Origin: Syntrophomonas palmitatica JCM 14374 | GTDB lineage: Bacteria; Bacillota; Syntrophomonadia; Syntrophomonadales; Syntrophomonadaceae | Length of the DNA stretch: 64,000 nt | NCBI RefSeq assembly: GCF_001311885.1 | Contig: NZ_BBCE01000001.1 | Location: forward strand, 1 to 64,000 | Direction of reading: 5' to 3' | In this document: one piece after another, positions 60,004 through 64,000 of the stretch | How the letters are laid out: each line of letters starts with the position of its first letter | How positions within the stretch are numbered: the stretch's first letter is position 1 | Notes under the pieces: generated by a model | Database searches by the model: none | Told to the model about the DNA's origin: nothing | Seen by the model: only the letters and a program-made list of their open reading frames with translations | Made by a program: the position numbers and the translations under genes

Positions 60004-60175
60004 ATGGCATTATTCTCCATTAAATCCATTTGTCCTTTTTTCTGGTGCTGGATGCATATCCTATAGAAAATAATCCTTATGTACTATTTTTCTTTTGTTT
60101 AAAGGCAGGACAAAACGGATTGCTGGAGAAACATCATAAATAGGAATCCGGAACAAATGATAAGGAGGGTCTCTC

Positions 60176-61384
60176 GTGGTAGACATTGCTGCCCTGGCTA
60201 GATTGGGCGGAGTTAAAAAGTACGCTGCTGACGAGGTGTTTTTCAATTTTGGTGATCGCGGCAAGGAAATGTTTATAATTCTCAAAGGACGCGTAGGGGT
60301 TTATATAAACAGCTTTGACGGTTTTCAAACTAAAGTAGCAGAACTAAAAGCTGGTGATTTTTTCGGGGAGATGTCCTTATTGGAAGGGTTGCCCCGCAGC
60401 GCTACAATCAGTTCGTTGGAAGAAACCGTAGTTCTCATTATCAATGACGCCAATTTTGAACAGGTTATAGCCCAGCAGCCCAGCCTGGCCTTGCGCATCA
60501 TGAAAGGAATGAGCAATCGCGTCCGCCAGCAGAACGAAGAACTCAGCTTTTTAAAACGTGGTTCCAAGCAGCATGATGAAGAAGCACTAGAGGGAGAGGT
60601 GACAGCTGCTCCTGCTGCCCCAGTGGCTCTGAGCGGCGCTATCTTCCCGCCGGGACATAAAAGCTATCCGGTTATGGCTCCTCAAACGCATGAACCCTAT
60701 CTATTTGACCGTGATACCGATTGCCCGGTCTGCGAAAAGAAATTCCCGGTGCGTATGATGCGTTCGTCCAAGATGCGGCTGGAAAGAGTCGACCCTGACA
60801 TGCGCCAGAGGTTTGAGGAATTTGAACCGGTCTGGTACAATATCTGGGTTTGCCCGCATTGTTTATACGCCAATTTCAACTTTGAATTTAAACAGATTAG
60901 CGATGCCCTTAAACCCAAAATCATCGAACATGGCAAGACCCTTAAAAGCAAAATAAATCTAACCGACAGCAAACCTCGTAAGATCGATGAGGTCTTCCTG
61001 TCATACTATTTGGCTTTACAGACCGCACAGCAAGCGGCCAAGCCTGACTCCGGCAAACTGGCCAAGCTGTGGATACGTTTATCCTGGTTGTACAGCGATG
61101 TTGGCGATGAAGAGATGTATGAATATACCAGCCGTGAAGCGCTGGCGAATTTTAAGGACTCCTTCTTTAACGGCCGCCGTGATACTTCTGTTGAGCAAGA
61201 CCAGCGCCTTAACCTGGTATTAGGTGAACTGAGCTTGAGGTTGGGTGAAAAGGAAGAGGCCATGAAGTTCTTCCGTGATGCTATTGTCCGCAAAGGCGGC
61301 GGCAACAATGTACTCAACAAACAGGCCGAAGACAGGCTGTCAGAACTGCGCAAAGCTGTAACGGAAAATGAAAGCGGGGTATAA
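60176..61384 (+). CDS. Cyclic-nucleotide-binding domain fused to a DUF2225 protein
   Basis: 402 residues, GTG start after AAGGAGGG. Residues 1-130 are a Crp-type cNMP-binding barrel with the phosphate cassette FGEMSLLEGLPRSATI, Glu and Arg intact, but no HTH follows. After a Pro/Ala linker comes a DUF2225 domain: CPVCEKKFPVRMMRS, WYNIWVCPHCLYAN, then TPR-like helices (IRLSWLYSDVGDEEMYEY; LSLRLGEKEEAMKFFRDAIV). DUF2225 usually stands alone with these four Cys as a probable zinc site. The protein may sense a cyclic nucleotide and pass the signal by contact. Confidence 0.88.
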   Translation: MVDIAALARLGGVKKYAADEVFFNFGDRGKEMFIILKGRVGVYINSFDGFQTKVAELKAGDFFGEMSLLEGLPRSATISSLEETVVLIINDANFEQVIAQQPSLALRIMKGMSNRVRQQNEELSFLKRGSKQHDEEALEGEVTAAPAAPVALSGAIFPPGHKSYPVMAPQTHEPYLFDRDTDCPVCEKKFPVRMMRSSKMRLERVDPDMRQRFEEFEPVWYNIWVCPHCLYANFNFEFKQISDALKPKIIEHGKTLKSKINLTDSKPRKIDEVFLSYYLALQTAQQAAKPDSGKLAKLWIRLSWLYSDVGDEEMYEYTSREALANFKDSFFNGRRDTSVEQDQRLNLVLGELSLRLGEKEEAMKFFRDAIVRKGGGNNVLNKQAEDRLSELRKAVTENESGV

Positions 61385-61410
61385 TTGATAGCACCTCTTA
61401 TTATAGTGGC

Positions 61411-61439
61411 TTGACTTTAAAACCGGCATATCATATAAT
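61411..61439 (+). promoter_or_regulatory. SigA promoter of the leuS leader
   Basis: TTGACT (61411-61416), 17-bp spacer, TATAAT (61434-61439). Transcription would begin about 61446, at the base of the T-box. Confidence 0.85.
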
Positions 61440-61445
61440 TGCTAT

Positions 61446-61770
61446 TGGTTCAACTCTATAGAAACAGGCTGAGAACCGGAGTAGTAGACAGGCAAAGGCA
61501 GAGAGCCGCCGGTAGGTGCAAGGCGGCACAGCCAGTCGAACTCGCCGGGGAGCTGTTCAGGTGAAACCAAGTAGCCTGAGCCGGGAAATCCCGTTATAAT
61601 ATTGAGTGGACAGCATGTGGGGCTATGGCGCAGTTGGGAGCGCGCTTGAATGGCATTCAAGAGGTCGTGGGTTCGAATCCCACTAGCTCCACCATTTTTG
61701 TATGTCAATTAGGGTGGTACCGCGAGTTATAACCCTCGTCCCTTAGCCGGACGGGGGTTTTTATTTTTCT
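61446..61770 (+). promoter_or_regulatory. T-box riboswitch of leuS, interrupted by a tRNA gene
   Basis: Stem I is closed by CAGGCT/AGCCTG. It has AGAGAGCCGCCGGTAGGTGC distal elements and the specifier loop GAA-CTC-GCC followed by GGAGCTG. CTC is a leucine codon and the layout matches the glycine T-box in this window. After GAGCCGGGAAATCCCGTTA and GAGTGGACAGC the leader is interrupted by tRNA-Ala at 61619-61694. It then resumes with AATTAGGGTGGTACCGCGAG (T-box core) and a terminator (CCCTCGTCC...GGACGGGGG plus T run). Confidence 0.9.
61619..61694 (+). tRNA. tRNA-Ala (GGC) within the leuS leader
   Basis: 76-nt cloverleaf with encoded CCA. Acceptor GGGGCTA/TAGCTCC, D arm GCGCAGTTGGGAGCGC, anticodon stem CTTGA-ATGGCAT-TCAAG (GGC), T arm GTGGG-TTCGAAT-CCCAC. 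All stems are intact. It lies between stem I/III of the T-box and the antiterminator. A TATAAT at 61595-61600 might give it a promoter of its own, but no matching -35 box is seen. Confidence 0.95.
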
Positions 61771-61794
61771 GAACTTACTGTTAGGAGGATATCT

Positions 61795-64000
61795 ATGGAA
61801 CGTTATGATTTTAAAAGCATCGAAGCCAAATGGCAGACATACTGGGCGGAAAACCAGATGTTTTCCGTTGTTGAAGATCTCACCAAGCCTAAATATTATA
61901 ACCTGGAGATGTTCCCCTACCCATCGGGGAACCTGCACATGGGCCATGTGCGCAATTACTCCATCGGGGATGTCATAGCCAGGTTCAAAACCATGAACGG
62001 CTATAATGTCCTGCACCCTATGGGGTGGGACGCATTTGGACTGCCAGCGGAAAATGCCGCCATCCATAACGGCGTTCATCCCGCTATCTGGACCTATTCC
62101 AACATTGAGAACATGAAACGCCAGCTTAAAAGCATGGGTATAACCTATGACTGGGGACGTGAAGTAGCCACCTGTAAACCTGATTACTATAAATTTACGC
62201 AGTGGATGTTTTTAAAACTGTATGAAAACAACCTGGCCTATAAGAAAAAAGCCGCAGTGAACTGGTGTCCCTCCTGCCAGACCGTTCTGGCCAATGAACA
62301 GGTAGTGGAAGGCGCCTGCGAACGCTGTGAAACTGAAGTTGAAAAGAAGCAGCTGGAGCAATGGTTCTTTAAGATTACCGATTATGCCCAGCGGCTTCTG
62401 GATGATTTAGTCAAACTGCCGGGCTGGCCTGAAAAGGTTAAGACCATGCAGAAAAATTGGATCGGGCGCAGTGAAGGCTGCCAGTTCTCACTGCAGCTTG
62501 AAGGAATTGATGAAAAACTGACCGTTTTTACGACCAGACCTGATACCGTTTTCGGAGTCACCTATATGGTTTTGGCGCCTGAACATCCTCTGGTAGAAAA
62601 GCTCAGTGAAGGCAAACCCGAAGAAGCCGCTGTCAAGGCCTTTATCCAGAAAATGAAGAGCACCAGCGATATGGCCAGAACTGCGGCCGATGTCGAAAAG
62701 GAAGGGGTCTTTACCGGAGCTTATGCTATCAACCCGGTTAATAACGAGCGGGTTCCGGTGTGGATCGCCAATTACGTGCTCATGGATTACGGCACCGGAG
62801 CCATCATGGCGGTACCGGCCCATGACCAGCGCGACTTTGAATTCGCCCGCAAGTATGATATACCTATCCGGGTAGTAATTAAAAATGATAATTCTCCGGC
62901 TGATGGTTCCCAAATGACCGAAGCTTATGAAGAAGACGGTTTCATGGTTAATTCAGGTGATTTTAACGGATTGAGTGTCGCTGACGGCAAGAAACAGGTT
63001 ACCGCCTGGATGAAGGAAAGAAACATCGGCCAAGCAGCTGTGAATTTTCGCCTGCGTGACTGGCTGATCTCCAGGCAGCGCTACTGGGGCGCGCCTATAC
63101 CCATAGTCTACTGCCCCGAATGCGGGCCTGTAACCGTTCCGGAAAAGGATCTGCCGGTTTTGCTGCCGGAAGACGTAGAATTCAAACCCTCGGGCGAGTC
63201 GCCTTTAAACTACGTTGAGACGTTTTATAAAACCACCTGCCCGCATTGCGGCACTGAGGCCCGGCGGGAAACGGATACCATGGATACCTTCGTGTGTTCT
63301 TCCTGGTACTTTGACCGTTTCTGCAGCCCGCATCCCGATGATGTGCCTTTCAGCAAGGAAGCAGTGGATTATTGGATGCCTGTAGACCAGTACATCGGCG
63401 GGGTGGAGCATGCCATCCTGCATCTTATGTATGCGCGTTTCTTCACCAAGTTCCTTTATGACATAAACATGCTGAGCTGTGAAGAACCCTTTACCAGGCT
63501 TCTCACCCAGGGCATGGTTTTAAAAGATGGTTCGAAGATGTCCAAATCCAAAGGCAATGTAGTCAGCCCTGAGGATATTATTAATACTTACGGCGCTGAT
63601 ACCGCCCGTTTATTTATACTCTTTGCCTCCCCTCCCGAACGAGATTTGGAATGGAGCGACCAGGGCGTGGAAGGGGCTTATCGTTTTCTTAACCGGGTAT
63701 GGCGTCAGGTCATGGAATGTGCAGATCAGATTAAAAAGGTTGATTTGGCACCAGATTTCTCTGAACTGGGCGAAAACGAACGCCAGCTGCGCTACCGAAC
63801 TCATTATGCCATTAAAAAGGTCAGCGAGGATATTGAAGAGCGATTTAACTTCAACACCGCCATCAGCGCCATTATGGAACTGTCGAATGCTCTGAATTCC
63901 TATAAGGATCAGGCTTCGCCTGATTTGGCAGTAATGAAGGAAACTGTGGAAAGCATGCTGCTGCTCTTAAGCCCCTTTTCTCCTCATATCTGCGAGGAAT
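61795..64000 (+). CDS. leuS: Leucine-tRNA ligase (3' end beyond the window)
   Basis: 735 residues up to the window edge, no stop. ATG at 61795 behind AGGAGG. The HIGH signature is [20 protein letters not shown], zinc/editing regions follow ([35 protein letters not shown]), then the KMSKS loop [17 protein letters not shown]. No frame shift is seen in this part. It charges tRNA-Leu; expression should respond to uncharged tRNA-Leu through the T-box. Confidence 0.98.
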   Translation, partial: MERYDFKSIEAKWQTYWAENQMFSVVEDLTKPKYYNLEMFPYPSGNLHMGHVRNYSIGDVIARFKTMNGYNVLHPMGWDAFGLPAENAAIHNGVHPAIWTYSNIENMKRQLKSMGITYDWGREVATCKPDYYKFTQWMFLKLYENNLAYKKKAAVNWCPSCQTVLANEQVVEGACERCETEVEKKQLEQWFFKITDYAQRLLDDLVKLPGWPEKVKTMQKNWIGRSEGCQFSLQLEGIDEKLTVFTTRPDTVFGVTYMVLAPEHPLVEKLSEGKPEEAAVKAFIQKMKSTSDMARTAADVEKEGVFTGAYAINPVNNERVPVWIANYVLMDYGTGAIMAVPAHDQRDFEFARKYDIPIRVVIKNDNSPADGSQMTEAYEEDGFMVNSGDFNGLSVADGKKQVTAWMKERNIGQAAVNFRLRDWLISRQRYWGAPIPIVYCPECGPVTVPEKDLPVLLPEDVEFKPSGESPLNYVETFYKTTCPHCGTEARRETDTMDTFVCSSWYFDRFCSPHPDDVPFSKEAVDYWMPVDQYIGGVEHAILHLMYARFFTKFLYDINMLSCEEPFTRLLTQGMVLKDGSKMSKSKGNVVSPEDIINTYGADTARLFILFASPPERDLEWSDQGVEGAYRFLNRVWRQVMECADQIKKVDLAPDFSELGENERQLRYRTHYAIKKVSEDIEERFNFNTAISAIMELSNALNSYKDQASPDLAVMKETVESMLLLLSPFSPHICEE

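Noticed and set aside
61595-61600. A separate promoter for tRNA-Ala (TATAAT)
   Set aside because: No -35 or extended -10 accompanies it, and the bases belong to the conserved CCCGTTA part of the T-box. I leave it open but do not annotate it.

Overview
The window looks like a chromosomal segment of a Gram-positive, spore-forming anaerobic clostridium, probably close to Syntrophomonas and its relatives. I base this on gene content and order, not on a database match. The blocks rpoD-dnaG, ccpN-ppsR-ppdK, glyQS-recO-era-cdd-dgkA-ybeY-7TM/HD-phoH-yqfD-yqfC-rpsU, mtaB-rsmE-prmA-dnaJ-dnaK-grpE-hrcA-hemW-lepA-spoIIP and rpsT/holA/comEC/comEA are classic Firmicutes synteny. SpoIIP and YqfC/YqfD indicate endosporulation. 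T-box leaders sit before glyQS and leuS, and a perfect CIRCE operator sits before hrcA.

Layout. Positions 1-856 are mobile-DNA debris: the end of a transposase-like gene, a truncated HNH nuclease, a truncated RelE/ParE toxin, and three copies of a palindromic REP-like repeat whose sister copies lie at 39.0-39.1 kb. Positions 857-10250 hold an integrated element of about 9.3 kb. It is bounded by a perfect 78-bp direct repeat that contains the 3' end of a tRNA-Val gene and its terminator. The element carries a phage-type integrase and excisionase, arm-type sites at both ends, two secreted proteins (CARDB-like and copper-amine-oxidase-N/stalk type), a second tyrosine recombinase, a candidate structured RNA with its own terminator, a HigBA toxin-antitoxin pair and a DnaD-like protein. 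I see no capsid, relaxase or conjugation genes. Positions 10225-10726 are four tRNA genes. From 10.8 kb to 60 kb the housekeeping blocks run almost entirely on the minus strand. The last 4 kb run on the plus strand: a cyclic-nucleotide-binding/DUF2225 protein, then the leuS T-box leader and leuS.

How the genes work together. The core supplies transcription and replication initiation (RpoD, DnaG, HolA), translation and RNA maturation (GlyQS, LeuS, LepA, S20, S21, Era, YbeY, RsmE, PrmA, MtaB), PEP/pyruvate metabolism (PpdK with its regulators PpsR and CcpN), heat-shock protein folding under HrcA/CIRCE, and competence (ComEA/ComEC). Three things stand out biologically. A complete tRNA-Ala gene lies inside the leuS T-box leader. 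An archaeal-like (group III) chaperonin replaces the usual GroEL logic inside the dnaK operon. A cGAS/DncV-like nucleotidyltransferase has both catalytic aspartates of its first motif changed to asparagine.

Quality caveat. About twenty conserved genes are broken by small indels, most of them a lost G or C in a short G/C run and a few a length change in a T run. Because this hits rpoD, dnaK, lepA, glyS and phoH at once, I treat it as sequencing or assembly error and annotate those genes across the shift.
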